NCBI RefSeq assembly: GCF_039503195.1
Contig: NZ_JBCJKP010000001.1
Location: 5,828,001-5,892,000, forward strand
Direction of reading: 5' to 3'
Source of the DNA: Streptomyces mirabilis
GTDB lineage: Bacteria; Actinomycetota; Actinomycetes; Streptomycetales; Streptomycetaceae
Length of the DNA stretch: 64,000 bases
Part shown: positions 28,474 to 38,316 of the stretch, one piece after another
How positions within the stretch are numbered: the stretch's first letter is position 1
How the letters are laid out: the number at the start of each line of letters is the position of its first letter
Notes under the pieces: generated by a model
What the model was told of the DNA's origin: nothing
The model's database searches: none
What the model saw: the letters and a program-made list of their open reading frames with translations, nothing else
Program-made: the position numbers and the translations under genes

Positions 28474-30261
28474 ATGAGCAGCAGTCCGGAGACCTCCACG
28501 CACACCACCGGTGCACACCGGGCGCACGGAGATGCGCGCAAGCGGGTGACCGCGCCCCGTGGCGCGCACACCCGCACCCTGGCTCAGCGCCCTCCCGCGC
28601 GCTACGAGCCCTACTTGGACGGCCTTTTCACCTACTGCCTGTCCGTGCTGTGCGACCACGACGAGGCCACCGCCGCCCTCGGGGACGCCCTCGCGCTGGC
28701 CGAGCGCCGTGGTCACCGTGGCCCGGTGTCCGCGGACGACCGCAGGGCCTGGCTGTACGCCCTCGCCCGCTGGTCCTGTCTGCGCAAGCTGACCGAGGCC
28801 CGGCGCAGGCGCCAGGCGGCCCACGCCTCCGGCCGGCGTGCGCCCGCCAAGGGGCACAAGGCCCTCTTCAAGGGGCACAGGGAAGCCGCCGACCGGCATG
28901 CGGCCGAGGCGCTGAGCACCCCGGTCTCCGAGGAGGCGCAGGACCGGCGTCGGCACGAACTCGCGCTGCTGGCCTGGCCGGAGGCGGCCGGCACCACCCC
29001 CGAGCAGCGCGAGGCGCTCGAACTCGCGGTGCGCCACCAGCTTGCCGCCGCCGAGGTCGCCGCCGTCCTCGGCCTGGACCTCGTCAAGGCGCGCGAACTG
29101 CTCGCCACCGCCGCCTGCGAGGTCGAACGCACCCGCGCCGCCCTCGCCGTCGTGGAGACCGGCACCTGTCCGAGCGTCGGCCGCCTCACCGGCGACAACC
29201 AGCTCGTCCTGAGCACCACCCTGCGCCGGGAGCTGGTCCGGCACGTCGACGACTGTCCGCGCTGCCGCCGCACCGCCGAGCGCGCCGCGCCCGGCGCCTG
29301 GCCCGGCACCACCGTCACGCCCGCCGCGCTCCCCGTCCTCGAGGCCCCGCGCGCGGCCCTGCACATCGCGATGGCACACGTCCCGCGCGCACGGGGTGCC
29401 GCTCCACGCTTCGACCGGCGCGGTTTCCCCGTGGACCCCAAGGACCACGCCGCCCGCCGGGACCGTCTTCGCGCGCGTGCCGTCACGACGACCGTCGTCG
29501 CCACCGTCGTCGCCGCACCCGTCCTGGCCCTCTGGGCGGCCTACCGTGGCGAGCCTCTCACCGGCGAGGGCGCCGACGGCCGCTCGATCACCGCGAGCGA
29601 GGCGCACGGCTCCGACGGCATCACCGGCGAGGAGGCGAGCGGGTACGAGAACGCCGGCAACGCCGGCGCCAGAGCCGACGCCCGTTTCACCAAGGGGAAC
29701 CGCTCGCCCGACGTCTCCGTGGAGGTCATCAGCGCCCCCAGTGCGGGAAGCGGCGCCGGACACCTCTCGGTCCGGGCCTCGGGCAGCGGCGACACGACCC
29801 TGGTCACGCTCGCCGCCTCCGGGAACTCACCGGTCCACTGGTCGGCCGGGACGGGAGCCTCCTGGCTCTACTTCAGCCAGTCGTCGGGAACGCTGGCCCC
29901 AGGAGAAACGTTTACGATCAAGGTGTACGTCGATCATCTTCGCGAGCCGGTGGGCCCCTGGGGCGCGCGGGTGGCGATCGCACCGGCGGGAGCGGTGGTC
30001 ACGATCGGGGGGTACGGAACAGCGGGTCCGTCCGCCCCGGCCGGCTCCGGCCCGACGCCCGGCCGTCCCACCCCGTCCGCCCCCGGCCCGACCCCGCCCG
30101 CCTCGGACCCGCCGCCGACGCCCAGCGACCCCCAGCCGACGCCCACGGACACCTCGTCCCCGCCCCCTTCGTCGGAGCCGTCGGGCCCGTCCAGCCCGTC
30201 GGACCCGGGCGGTTCGACGCCGCCGCCCGGCGACAGCTCCGCCCCGACCCCGTCCTCGTAA
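28474..30261 (+). CDS. ECF-sigma-like/zinc-motif/TM/BACON-domain fusion protein
   Basis: About 595 residues; ATG 28474 is preceded immediately by an in-frame GTG at 28471. The N-terminal ~235 residues look like sigma regions 2 and 4: YLDGLFTYCLSVLCDHDEAT, AWLYALARWSCLRKLTEARR, and LLAWPEAAGTTPEQREALEL plus LAAAEVAAVLGLDLVKAREL. Residues ~258-268 (HVDDCPRCRRT) match an H-x3-C-x2-C anti-sigma zinc motif. One TM segment is at ~336-356 (TVVATVVAAPVLALWAAY). The outer part has a BACON-like beta domain (~415-512, with WSAGTGASWLYFSQSSGTLA) and a Pro/Ser/Thr-rich tail. This joins sigma-like, anti-sigma-like and surface-binding parts in one chain. Whether it still binds RNA polymerase is unknown. Confidence 0.85.
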   Translation: MSSSPETSTHTTGAHRAHGDARKRVTAPRGAHTRTLAQRPPARYEPYLDGLFTYCLSVLCDHDEATAALGDALALAERRGHRGPVSADDRRAWLYALARWSCLRKLTEARRRRQAAHASGRRAPAKGHKALFKGHREAADRHAAEALSTPVSEEAQDRRRHELALLAWPEAAGTTPEQREALELAVRHQLAAAEVAAVLGLDLVKARELLATAACEVERTRAALAVVETGTCPSVGRLTGDNQLVLSTTLRRELVRHVDDCPRCRRTAERAAPGAWPGTTVTPAALPVLEAPRAALHIAMAHVPRARGAAPRFDRRGFPVDPKDHAARRDRLRARAVTTTVVATVVAAPVLALWAAYRGEPLTGEGADGRSITASEAHGSDGITGEEASGYENAGNAGARADARFTKGNRSPDVSVEVISAPSAGSGAGHLSVRASGSGDTTLVTLAASGNSPVHWSAGTGASWLYFSQSSGTLAPGETFTIKVYVDHLREPVGPWGARVAIAPAGAVVTIGGYGTAGPSAPAGSGPTPGRPTPSAPGPTPPASDPPPTPSDPQPTPTDTSSPPPSSEPSGPSSPSDPGGSTPPPGDSSAPTPSS

Positions 30262-30307
30262 CGCCCGCGGGGCGGGAAGGGGCGGGAAGGCGATGGACCG
30301 GGGGGTG

Positions 30308-31168
30308 TCAGGCGACCGGATCCGCGGGATGCGGCGCCAGCAACGGCAGCTGCGAGGCCAGCCGCTCCTCGCAGAGCTCGACCAGCCGCTCGTACCCCGC
30401 CTTGCCCATCAGCTCGATCAGTTCCGGGCGGTACGAGACGTACACCGGGTCGCCCGCGCCGTGTGCCGAGGTCGCCGACGTGCACCACCAGTGCAGGTCG
30501 TGGCCGCCCGGACCCCAGCCCCGGCGGTCGTACTCGCCGATGGAGACCTGGAGCACGCGCGTGTCGTCGGGCCGGTCGATCCACTCGTACGTCCGTCGCA
30601 CGGGCAGCTGCCAGCAGACGTCCGGCTTGGTCTCCAGGGGCTCGCGCCCCTCCTTGATCGCCAGGATGTGCAACGAGCAGCCCGCGCCGCCGGCGAAGCC
30701 GGGCCGGTTCTGGAAGATGCACGAGCCCTGGTAGGGGCGGGTCTGGCGGTCGCCGTCCTCGTCCTCGGAGACCCAGCCGGTCTTCAGCCCCACGTCATGG
30801 TGCTGCCAGATGTCCGGCGTGAGCCGTGCCACGTGCCCGGCCACCCGCTTCTCGTCGTCCTCGTCGGAGAAGTGGGCCCCGAGGGTGCAGCAGCCGTCGT
30901 CGGCGCGACCGGCCTGGATGCCCTGGCAGCCGCTTCCGAAGATGCAGTTCCAGCGAGAGGTCAGCCATGTCAGATCGCACCGGAAGACCTGCTCGTCGTC
31001 GGCGGGATCCGGAAACTCCACCCATGCCCGAGCGAAGTCGAGCCCCTTCTCGTCGGACACGGTGGCCTTCTTCGGGGACTTTGTCGGGGACTTCTTGGAC
31101 GCGGAGGTCTTCGCCTGCGAAGAACCCTGGGTCGATTTGTCGGGCTTCGCCTTTTTCGTCTTTGGCAC
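30308..31168 (-). CDS. Conserved actinobacterial protein (Rv0495c-like) with Lys-rich N-terminus
   Basis: 286 residues from GTG 31168. The first ~45 residues are extremely basic ([17 protein letters not shown]), unusual in this GC-rich genome. The rest is rich in Cys, Trp and His: [73 protein letters not shown]. The conserved cysteines suggest a metal-binding domain. It matches the mycobacterial gene next to ppx1, and here too it is divergent from the Ppx/GppA gene 71 bases away. Function unknown. Confidence 0.82.
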   Translation of the reverse strand: MPKTKKAKPDKSTQGSSQAKTSASKKSPTKSPKKATVSDEKGLDFARAWVEFPDPADDEQVFRCDLTWLTSRWNCIFGSGCQGIQAGRADDGCCTLGAHFSDEDDEKRVAGHVARLTPDIWQHHDVGLKTGWVSEDEDGDRQTRPYQGSCIFQNRPGFAGGAGCSLHILAIKEGREPLETKPDVCWQLPVRRTYEWIDRPDDTRVLQVSIGEYDRRGWGPGGHDLHWWCTSATSAHGAGDPVYVSYRPELIELMGKAGYERLVELCEERLASQLPLLAPHPADPVA

Positions 31169-31239
31169 CCGTCCAGGGTAAGTCGCCTCGGCCCGCTCCG
31201 GGGACGGTCGATCGTCGTACTCGCAGTAGCGTTCCGTAC

Positions 31240-32172
31240 ATGAGACTCGGTGTCCTCGACGTGGGTTCGAACACGGTGCACCTGCTGGTGGTGGATGCAC
31301 ACCCCGGCGCGCGCCCGCTGCCCGCGCACTCGCACAAGGCCGAATTGCGGCTCGCCCAACTGCTCGACGGGAGCGGGGCGATCGGCCTCGACGGTGTCGA
31401 AAAACTGATCGCGACCGTCCGCGACGCACTGGAGGCCGCCGAGGACAAGGGTGTCCAGGCCCTGCTGCCGTTCGCGACCTCCGCCGTGCGCGAGGCCAGT
31501 AACGCCGACGACGTACTGGCCCGGGTGCAGGCCGAGACCGGTGTCGAGCTCCAGGTCCTGACCGGGGCGGAAGAGGCCCGCCTGACCTTCCTGGCGGCCC
31601 GCCGCTGGTTCGGCTGGTCGGCGGGGAAGCTGCTGGTCCTCGACATCGGCGGCGGCTCGCTGGAGATCGCGTACGGCATGGACGAGGAGCCGGACGCGGC
31701 GGCGTCGCTGCCACTGGGTGCCGGACGGCTGACCGCGGGCTGGCTGCCCACCGACCCCGCCGACCCGGCGGACATCAAGGCCCTGCGCCGCCACGTCCGG
31801 GCCGAGATCGCCCGTACCGTCGGTGAATTCAGCCGCTTCGGCGCCCCCGACCACGTGGTCGCCACCTCCAAGACCTTCAAGCAGCTCGCCCGCCTGGCCG
31901 GCGCCGCCCGCTCCACGGACGGCCTCTACGTCCAGCGCGAACTCAAGCGACGCTCCCTGGAGGACTGGGTCCCCCGCCTGGCCTCCATGACCGCCGACGA
32001 ACGCGCCGAACTCCCCGGTGTCTCCCCCGGTCGCTCCAGCCAACTCCTCGCCGGCGCTCTCGTCGCCGAGGGCGCCATGGACCTCTTCGCCGTGGAAACC
32101 CTGGAAATCTGCCCCTGGGCCCTACGAGAGGGCGTCATCCTCCGCCGCCTGGACCAGATGGCCTCAGAGTGA
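31240..32172 (+). CDS. Ppx/GppA phosphatase family protein (exopolyphosphatase-like)
   Basis: 310-residue ASKHA-fold phosphatase acting on polyphosphate and/or (p)ppGpp. ATG 31240: [20 protein letters not shown] contains the first phosphate motif. [20 protein letters not shown], catalytic Glu region GAEEARLTF, and [16 protein letters not shown] (second phosphate motif) follow in order. It lacks the C-terminal HD-like domain of E. coli PPX, matching the short mycobacterial Ppx1. No ribosome site is evident, so it may be leaderless. A GGGGCGCGGGGAACGGCGCG repeat module lies 38 bases after its stop, at 32210. Confidence 0.93.
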   Translation: MRLGVLDVGSNTVHLLVVDAHPGARPLPAHSHKAELRLAQLLDGSGAIGLDGVEKLIATVRDALEAAEDKGVQALLPFATSAVREASNADDVLARVQAETGVELQVLTGAEEARLTFLAARRWFGWSAGKLLVLDIGGGSLEIAYGMDEEPDAAASLPLGAGRLTAGWLPTDPADPADIKALRRHVRAEIARTVGEFSRFGAPDHVVATSKTFKQLARLAGAARSTDGLYVQRELKRRSLEDWVPRLASMTADERAELPGVSPGRSSQLLAGALVAEGAMDLFAVETLEICPWALREGVILRRLDQMASE

Positions 32173-32209
32173 CCGAGTAACCCGACGTCACGTGTCCCCC
32201 GCCCCACCA

Positions 32210-32260
32210 GGGGCGCGGGGAACGGCGCGCCCAGCCACAAACCACCCGCACCCACCCACG
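32210..32260 (+). repeat. Intergenic repeat module after ppx
   Basis: GGGGCGCGGGGAACGGCGCG at 32210, followed by GCCCAGCCACAAACCACCCG and ACCCACCCAC. The second part matches the sequence after the 33847 repeat, showing that the two repeat types share modules. Confidence 0.6.
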
Positions 32261-32381
32261 GTGCACCCCACAACGGCGACAGGGCGCCCCACCCAATGCC
32301 CACCCGACCCCCGTCCGACGGCGCCCCCCACCCAACCCCCACCATCCCCCGCCCGACCGCCGGAGGCTTACGCTGTCCCTC

Positions 32382-33205
32382 GTGGCAGAACCAGTCGTGC
32401 GCATCCCGGATGCGAAGGTCGCGCTGTCCACGGCGTCCGTGTATCCGGAGTCGACGGCGACGGCCTTCGAGATCGCCGCGCGCCTCGGTTACGACGGTGT
32501 AGAGGTGATGGTCTGGACCGACCCGGTCAGCCAGGACATCGAAGCCCTCCGCCGCCTCAGCGACTACCACCAGATCCCGATCCTCGCCGTGCACGCCCCC
32601 TGCCTGCTGATCACCCAGCGCGTCTGGTCCACCGACCCCTGGGCCAAGCTCCAGCGGGCCCAGGCGGCGGCGGAGAAGCTGGGCGCGTCGACGGTCGTCG
32701 TACACCCCCCTTTCGCTGGCAGCGCCAGTACGCGCGCGACTTCGTCACGGGGATGTGGCGCATGGCGAACGAGACGGACGTACGGTTCGCCGTCGAAAAC
32801 ATGTACCCCTGGCGCTACCGCGACCGCGAGATGCTCGCGTACGCGCCCGACTGGGACGTGACGAAGGACGACTACCGCCACTTCACGATCGACCTCAGCC
32901 ACACCTCGACGGCCCGCAGCGACGCCCTGCAGATGATCGACCGCATGGGCGACCGCCTCGGCCACGTCCACCTCGCCGACGGCAACGGCTCCAACAAGGA
33001 TGAGCACCTCGTTCCGGGCCGCGGCACCCAGCCCTGCGCCGAACTGCTGGAGCGTCTCGCCCTCTCCGGCTTCGACGGCCACGTCGTCATCGAGGTCAAC
33101 ACCCGCCGTGCCATGTCCAGCGCCGAGCGCGAGGCGGACCTGGCGGAGGCGCTGGCCTTCACCCGCCTGCACCTGGCCTCCGCGGTGAAGGTGCCCCGCC
33201 GGTGA
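32382..33205 (+). pseudogene. Sugar phosphate isomerase/epimerase (TIM barrel), -1 frameshift
   Basis: Xylose-isomerase-like AP-endonuclease-2 fold. From GTG 32382 the first part reads [20 protein letters not shown] and [20 protein letters not shown], to [12 protein letters not shown]. At the C6 run 32705-32710 the frame breaks. Adding one C gives [20 protein letters not shown] and runs on through [60 protein letters not shown] and [12 protein letters not shown] to TGA 33203-33205. The 824-base span is one short of whole codons. Restored length is ~274 residues. It overlaps the next TetR gene (GTGA). It matches mycobacterial Rv0498, beside ppx1 there as here. A sequencing indel is likely. Confidence 0.85.
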
Positions 33206-33819
33206 CGGACGCCGCCACCCCCCGTCGCAGGGGACGGCCTTCCCGTACGGAGACGGAGGCGGCCCCCGCCACCCGCGACCGCATCCTGGACGCGGCCCGC
33301 GAGGAATTCTCCGAGCGCGGCTACGAGAAGACGTCGGTGCGCGGCATCGCCAAGGCCGCCGGGGTCGACTCCGCCCTCGTGCACCACTACTTCGGCACCA
33401 AGGAGCAGGTCTTCGAGGCGGCCGTCGAGGGCGCGTTCGCGCCCGCCCTGGCCGCGCCGGCCGCGGTCGAGGACGGCCCGCTCGACACGGTCGGTGAGCG
33501 CCTGACCCGCTTCCTCCTCGGTGTCTGGGAGAACCCGACCACTCGGACCCCGCTGCTCGCCATCGTCCGTTCCGCCGTGAACAACGAGAGCGCGGCCGCC
33601 GTCTTCCGCCGCCTCGTCGCCGCCCAGCTGCTGCGCCGCATCGCGGGCCGCCTCGACCTGCCCGACGCGGAACTGCGCGCCGAACTGGCGGCGGCCCAGC
33701 TGGTGGGGGTGGCGATGCTCCGCTACGTCATCAAGGTCGAGCCGCTGGCATCGGCGGACGTGGAACGCATCGTCGAGCGGGTGGCGCCGGTGGTACAGGG
33801 CCACTTGACAGCCCCGTGA
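33202..33819 (+). CDS. TetR family transcriptional regulator
   Basis: 205 residues, GTG 33202 overlapping the isomerase stop by 4 bases. The basic N-terminus [20 protein letters not shown] precedes [20 protein letters not shown] and the recognition helix [20 protein letters not shown]. The C-terminal domain ([40 protein letters not shown]) fits the TetR_C group that controls efflux or lipid genes. Co-transcription with the isomerase is implied by the overlap. Its target is not evident. Confidence 0.92.
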   Translation: MTDAATPRRRGRPSRTETEAAPATRDRILDAAREEFSERGYEKTSVRGIAKAAGVDSALVHHYFGTKEQVFEAAVEGAFAPALAAPAAVEDGPLDTVGERLTRFLLGVWENPTTRTPLLAIVRSAVNNESAAAVFRRLVAAQLLRRIAGRLDLPDAELRAELAAAQLVGVAMLRYVIKVEPLASADVERIVERVAPVVQGHLTAP

Positions 33820-33846
33820 GCTGAGCGCCCCCGAGGGGACGCGGGG

Positions 33847-33879
33847 CTGTGACATCGTGCGGCTCCGCCGTGTGGGCGC
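33847..33879 (+). repeat. 33-nt repeat, inverted relative to 24428
   Basis: Starts CTGTGACATCGTGCGGCTCC and ends GCCGTGTGGGCGC. It matches the complement of 24428-24460 at 30 of 33 positions. Several of the differences are paired across the GGCTCCGCC hairpin stem. It lies 28 bases after the TetR stop in the 240-base gap before ilvD. Confidence 0.6.
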
Positions 33880-34059
33880 GCTCAGCCACATCGGACCCGC
33901 ACCCACCCACTACCCACCCACTGAGAACAACCCCCGGCACTCGCCCCCCGGCACTCGCCCCCCGAGACGCGCATCCCGCATTCCGGACGCGTCGTCCGAA
34001 TCCTGGCGCACCGGCGTAGGCTCGACCTCAGTCATTACTCTCCGAAGGAGCGAGCGACG

Positions 34060-35913
34060 ATGCCCGAGCTGAGGTCCCGCACAGTCACCCACGGCCGCAA
34101 TATGGCGGGCGCACGTGCCCTTATGCGCGCCTCCGGTGTACCGGGCGCGGACATCGGACGGAAGCCGATCATCGCGGTCGCCAACTCCTTCACGGAGTTC
34201 GTGCCGGGCCACACCCACCTCCAGCCCGTCGGCCGCATCGTCAGCGAGGCGATCACCGCGGCCGGGGGCATCGCGCGCGAGTTCAACACCATCGCGGTCG
34301 ACGACGGCATCGCGATGGGTCACGGCGGCATGCTGTACTCGCTGCCCTCCCGCGACCTGATCGCGGACTCGGTGGAGTACATGGTCGAGGCGCACTGCGC
34401 CGACGCCCTGATCTGCATCTCGAACTGCGACAAGATCACCCCCGGCATGCTCATGGCGGCCCTGCGCCTGAACATCCCGACGGTCTTCGTCTCCGGCGGC
34501 CCCATGGAGTCCGGCCGCGCCACCCTGGTCGACGGCACGGTCCGTACGCTCGACCTGGTCGACGCGATCTCCGACGCCGTGAACGACAAGATCTCGGACG
34601 AGGACATCCTCCGTATCGAGGAGAACGCCTGTCCGACCTGCGGCTCCTGCTCCGGCATGTTCACGGCCAACTCGATGAACTGCCTGACCGAGGCCATCGG
34701 TCTGTCCCTCCCCGGCAACGGCTCGGTGCTCGCCACCCACACGGCCCGCAAGGGCCTGTACGAGGACGCGGCCCGCACGGTGGTCGACATCACGCGTCGC
34801 TACTACGACCAGGACGACGAGTCGGTCCTGCCCCGCAACATCGCCACGCACGCCGCGTTCGAGAACGCCATGGCCCTCGACATCGCCATGGGCGGCTCCA
34901 CCAACACGATCCTGCACCTGCTGGCCGCCGCCCAGGAGGCGGGCGTCCCCTTCGGTCTGGACGAGATCAACGAGGTCTCGCGCCGCGTGCCGTGCCTCGC
35001 CAAGGTCGCCCCGAACGTCGCCAAGGACCGCACGTACTACATGGAGGACGTGCACCGCGCCGGCGGCATCCCCGCCCTGTTGGGCGAACTGCACCGCGCG
35101 GGCCTCCTGAACGAGGACGTCCACTCGGTCCACAGCCCGTCCCTCTCCGACTGGCTGAAGACCTGGGACGTGCGCGCCGGATCCCCGTCCCCCGAGGCGA
35201 TCGAACTGTGGCACGCGGCCCCCGGCTGCGTCCGCTCCTCCGAGGCCTTCTCCCAGTCCGAGCGCTGGGAGGCCCTGGACGAGGACGCCGAGGGCGGCTG
35301 CATCCGCTCCGCCGAGCACGCCTACTCCAAGGACGGCGGCCTGGCGGTCCTCAAGGGCAACCTGGCGGTCGACGGCTGCGTCGTGAAGACGGCGGGCGTC
35401 GACGAGTCCATCTGGACCTTCGAGGGCCCCGCGGTCGTCTGCGAGTCCCAGGAAGAGGCCGTCGACAAGATCCTCAAGAAGCAGATCACGCACGGCGACG
35501 TCGTGGTCATCCGCTACGAGGGTCCCAAGGGCGGCCCCGGTATGCAGGAGATGCTCTACCCGACCTCGTTCCTCAAGGGCCGCGGCCTCGGCAAGACCTG
35601 CGCCCTGATCACCGACGGCCGCTTCTCCGGCGGCACCTCGGGCCTGTCCATCGGCCACGCGTCCCCCGAGGCGGCCTCCGGCGGCACCATCGCCCTGGTC
35701 CAGGACGGCGACCGCATCCGCATCGACATCCCGAACCGCTCGGTCGAACTCCTGGTCTCCGACGAGGAACTCGCCACCCGCCGCGACGCCCTGAACGGCG
35801 TCTACGCCCCCGCGAATCGCGACCGCAAGGTCTCCGCCGCCCTCCGCGCCTACGCCGCGATGGCAACGAGCGCCGACAAGGGCGCCGTACGAGACGTCTC
35901 CAAACTGGGCTGA
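34060..35913 (+). CDS. ilvD: Dihydroxy-acid dehydratase
   Basis: Iron-sulfur dehydratase of the branched-chain amino-acid (and indirectly pantothenate) pathway. 617 residues, ATG 34060 after GAAGGAG. Signatures are [20 protein letters not shown], the cluster motif [20 protein letters not shown], and late [24 protein letters not shown] sequence with [20 protein letters not shown]. Full length for the family. It stands alone between a regulator and a convergent kinase gene and ends with a strong shared terminator. Confidence 0.97.
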   Translation: MPELRSRTVTHGRNMAGARALMRASGVPGADIGRKPIIAVANSFTEFVPGHTHLQPVGRIVSEAITAAGGIAREFNTIAVDDGIAMGHGGMLYSLPSRDLIADSVEYMVEAHCADALICISNCDKITPGMLMAALRLNIPTVFVSGGPMESGRATLVDGTVRTLDLVDAISDAVNDKISDEDILRIEENACPTCGSCSGMFTANSMNCLTEAIGLSLPGNGSVLATHTARKGLYEDAARTVVDITRRYYDQDDESVLPRNIATHAAFENAMALDIAMGGSTNTILHLLAAAQEAGVPFGLDEINEVSRRVPCLAKVAPNVAKDRTYYMEDVHRAGGIPALLGELHRAGLLNEDVHSVHSPSLSDWLKTWDVRAGSPSPEAIELWHAAPGCVRSSEAFSQSERWEALDEDAEGGCIRSAEHAYSKDGGLAVLKGNLAVDGCVVKTAGVDESIWTFEGPAVVCESQEEAVDKILKKQITHGDVVVIRYEGPKGGPGMQEMLYPTSFLKGRGLGKTCALITDGRFSGGTSGLSIGHASPEAASGGTIALVQDGDRIRIDIPNRSVELLVSDEELATRRDALNGVYAPANRDRKVSAALRAYAAMATSADKGAVRDVSKLG

Positions 35914-35933
35914 CCAAACCCCAGAAACTCATC

Positions 35934-35964
35934 GGAAGGGGCCGCTCCGTGAGCGGCCCCTTCC
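35934..35964 (+). terminator. Bidirectional terminator after ilvD
   Basis: GGAAGGGGCCGCTC (35934-35947) pairs perfectly with GAGCGGCCCCTTCC (35951-35964) around CGT. It sits 20 bases after the ilvD stop and 5 bases from the stop of the convergent kinase gene, so it can serve both. Confidence 0.85.
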
Positions 35965-35969
35965 GCGCT

Positions 35970-38156
35970 TCACCAGGCGGAGGGATCGCGCCCGTCGACC
36001 GCGAAGAGCGATCCGTCCGGAGCGGCCGAGTACACCCTTCCGTCGGCCGCGAGCGGCGCCGGGATGGCGCCGACGAGCGAGCCCCGGTCGTCGCCGAGCC
36101 GCGACTTCGTCTGACCGAGCAGGGTGCCGCGTGCGGTGTCCACGGCCAGGAGCCGTCCGTCCACCGCGGTCAGGTAGAGCCGTCGCCCGGACACGACGGG
36201 AGCCGAGGCCGTGCTGACGGAGGTCTCCACGCGCCAGAGCTGGGCCGACGTCCCGGTGTCCACGGCGACCAACGCCCCTCCGCCGGCCAGCAGGTACACC
36301 TTGTCGCCCTGCACGGCGGCCTGTGACGACGGCAGCGGAATGGGCAGCGGGATACGGCGGACCGAGCGGTCGGCCGTGTCGTACCGCACGACGGCATCCG
36401 TGTACTGGTCGGTCGCGCTCGAGGTGAACCAGACCACTCCGTCATGGGCTCCCACGATGGTCAGCGTCCCGTCCAGACCCCGCTGCCAGCGCGTGGTGCC
36501 GGTCTGCGGGTCCACGGCTGTCACCCGTGTTCCGTTCCCGGTCCCCGTCAGGGTGTAGGCGACTGCGTCCTCGTACGAGAAGAAGCTCGGTGACGGCTGG
36601 CCGGGGATCGAGCGGTGCCACTTCTCCTCGCCCGTCGCGGCATCGAGTGCGGTGACCTTGCCGTCCGGCCCGGTGAGCAGGACGACGCCGCCGACATGGG
36701 CGATACGACCTTGGTAGCGCGCGGTGTCACGGCTCCACCGGGTTGTGCCGGTGGCGGGGTCCAGCGCCGTCAGCCGTCGTCCGTCTCCGCTGACAATCTG
36801 CAGAAGCCCGCCGGACAGCACGGGCGGCGCCGTCGTCGAGTAGTGGCTTCCCTGGTCCGTGTCGCCGCGCGACCACAGGATGTGTCCGTCGGCCGGGTCG
36901 ACCGCGGCGGCCAGGACGCCGGGGCGGACGCAGTACAACTCGTGCGGTGTGTACGTGCATCGGGGCAGGCCCTCGGCCTTGGCACCGCGGGCGCTCAGGC
37001 CGATGTCCCACGGCTGGAAGCCGCTCTGCGACCGTTGCCCTGCGCTCTTCTTCGGTGTTTTGACGTCGGTGCCGTCGACGAGGGTGAGGGTACCGACGAC
37101 CGCGGCGGTGACCACGGCAGCGGTAACGGCGACCGAGAGCCGCCAACGCCTTGCAAGGACCCTCTTGAGTTTCCTGGAGTCCTCGGGCCTCTTTGGCATG
37201 GAGGGTCTGACCCGCGCGGAGGTCGCCGACTGCCCGCTCGATCCACGCTGTCCAGGGATGCCCGAGCCGCGCTGCTCGGCAGTACCCGAACCACGCTGCT
37301 CAGGAATGAACGCCTGCGTGTCGTACGAGGCCGACACCGCCTTCAGCGCCGTCATCAGCTCGTCCGGTGTGGGCCGGTCCTCGGGCTCCTTGGCGAGGCA
37401 GCGTGCGACAAGGCCCGCCAGCTCCTCCGGGACGCCTGTCAAGTCCGCCTCGTCATGGACGACTTGATAGGCCACGAGATACGGACTGTCGGAGTCGAAG
37501 GGACCGCTGCCGGTGGCCGCGTGCACGATCACCGAGCCCAGCGCGAAGACGTCGGCGGCCGGTCCGACCTCCCGCGGCCTGCGGAATTGCTCCGGCGCCA
37601 TGAACGGCGGCGTGCCGATCAATTTGCCTGTCTCCGTCCGCAGTTCACTGTCGGATGGCCGCGAAATGCCGAAGTCGATGACTTTGGGCCCGTCGTCGGC
37701 CAAGAGGACGTTGCTGGGCTTGAGATCGCGGTGCACGACGCCGGCCCGGTGAATGTCGCGCAGTGCCTCGGCGAGGCCGGCCATCAGGTGGCGCAGTCGG
37801 GCCGGAGGCAGTGCCCCATTCCGCTTCACATGCTCGGCGAGGGTCGGCCCGGGAATGAACAGCGTAGCCATCCACGGGTGTTCGGCCTCGGGGTCGGCGT
37901 CCACAACGGGTGCGGTGAAGGCACCGCTGACCCGCCGAGCGGCCGCGACCTCCTGCCTGAACCGCCCCCGGAACTCGGGGTCTTGCGCGAATCCGGCATG
38001 TACGACCTTGACGGCGAGCCGCAACCCGGAGGCGGACCGCGCCAGATGCACGATGCCCATGCCACCGGAGCCGAGCTGCGCCTCCAGCTGGTACTGCCCG
38101 GCGAATCGCGGAAGTTCCGCTTCCGGGTCTGCACCGGCGCTGCGCTCTAGCGGCAT
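35970..38156 (-). CDS. Ser/Thr protein kinase with extracytoplasmic PQQ beta-propeller
   Basis: 728 residues from ATG 38156 (GTG 38159 is also in frame). The kinase domain has GSGGMG near 30-35, the ATP-binding Lys in LAVKVV near 51, catalytic HRDLKPSNVLL, DFG in VIDFGISRPS, and APEQF. After a low-complexity juxtamembrane stretch with repeated EQRGSG, one TM segment lies near 340-360 (LSVAVTAAVVTAAVVGTLTL). The outer domain carries at least five PQQ/WD-like blades (AAVDPADGHILWSRGDTD, TALDPATGTTRWSRDTARY, TALDAATGEEKWHRSIPGQ, TAVDPQTGTTRWQRGLDG). This architecture suggests a ligand-sensing receptor kinase. The ligand is unknown. Confidence 0.94.
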   Translation of the reverse strand: MPLERSAGADPEAELPRFAGQYQLEAQLGSGGMGIVHLARSASGLRLAVKVVHAGFAQDPEFRGRFRQEVAAARRVSGAFTAPVVDADPEAEHPWMATLFIPGPTLAEHVKRNGALPPARLRHLMAGLAEALRDIHRAGVVHRDLKPSNVLLADDGPKVIDFGISRPSDSELRTETGKLIGTPPFMAPEQFRRPREVGPAADVFALGSVIVHAATGSGPFDSDSPYLVAYQVVHDEADLTGVPEELAGLVARCLAKEPEDRPTPDELMTALKAVSASYDTQAFIPEQRGSGTAEQRGSGIPGQRGSSGQSATSARVRPSMPKRPEDSRKLKRVLARRWRLSVAVTAAVVTAAVVGTLTLVDGTDVKTPKKSAGQRSQSGFQPWDIGLSARGAKAEGLPRCTYTPHELYCVRPGVLAAAVDPADGHILWSRGDTDQGSHYSTTAPPVLSGGLLQIVSGDGRRLTALDPATGTTRWSRDTARYQGRIAHVGGVVLLTGPDGKVTALDAATGEEKWHRSIPGQPSPSFFSYEDAVAYTLTGTGNGTRVTAVDPQTGTTRWQRGLDGTLTIVGAHDGVVWFTSSATDQYTDAVVRYDTADRSVRRIPLPIPLPSSQAAVQGDKVYLLAGGGALVAVDTGTSAQLWRVETSVSTASAPVVSGRRLYLTAVDGRLLAVDTARGTLLGQTKSRLGDDRGSLVGAIPAPLAADGRVYSAAPDGSLFAVDGRDPSAW

Positions 38157-38316
38157 CACTCACCCCCGTGGGTCCGTCCGCATGCGCGACGCGCAGAGCC
38201 TAGTCGATGCTTCGTGCGAACCATCGGCGGCTTGCTAGCCTCGACGCGCAGCGCGATTTTGGCGTGAACCATTCACGGCAAGCGTTTCAGACAAGCATGC
38301 AACGGGGGAGGCCAGG

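Noticed and set aside
33910..35658. 582-residue minus-strand frame opposite ilvD
   Set aside because: Antisense shadow of ilvD with no recognisable motif.
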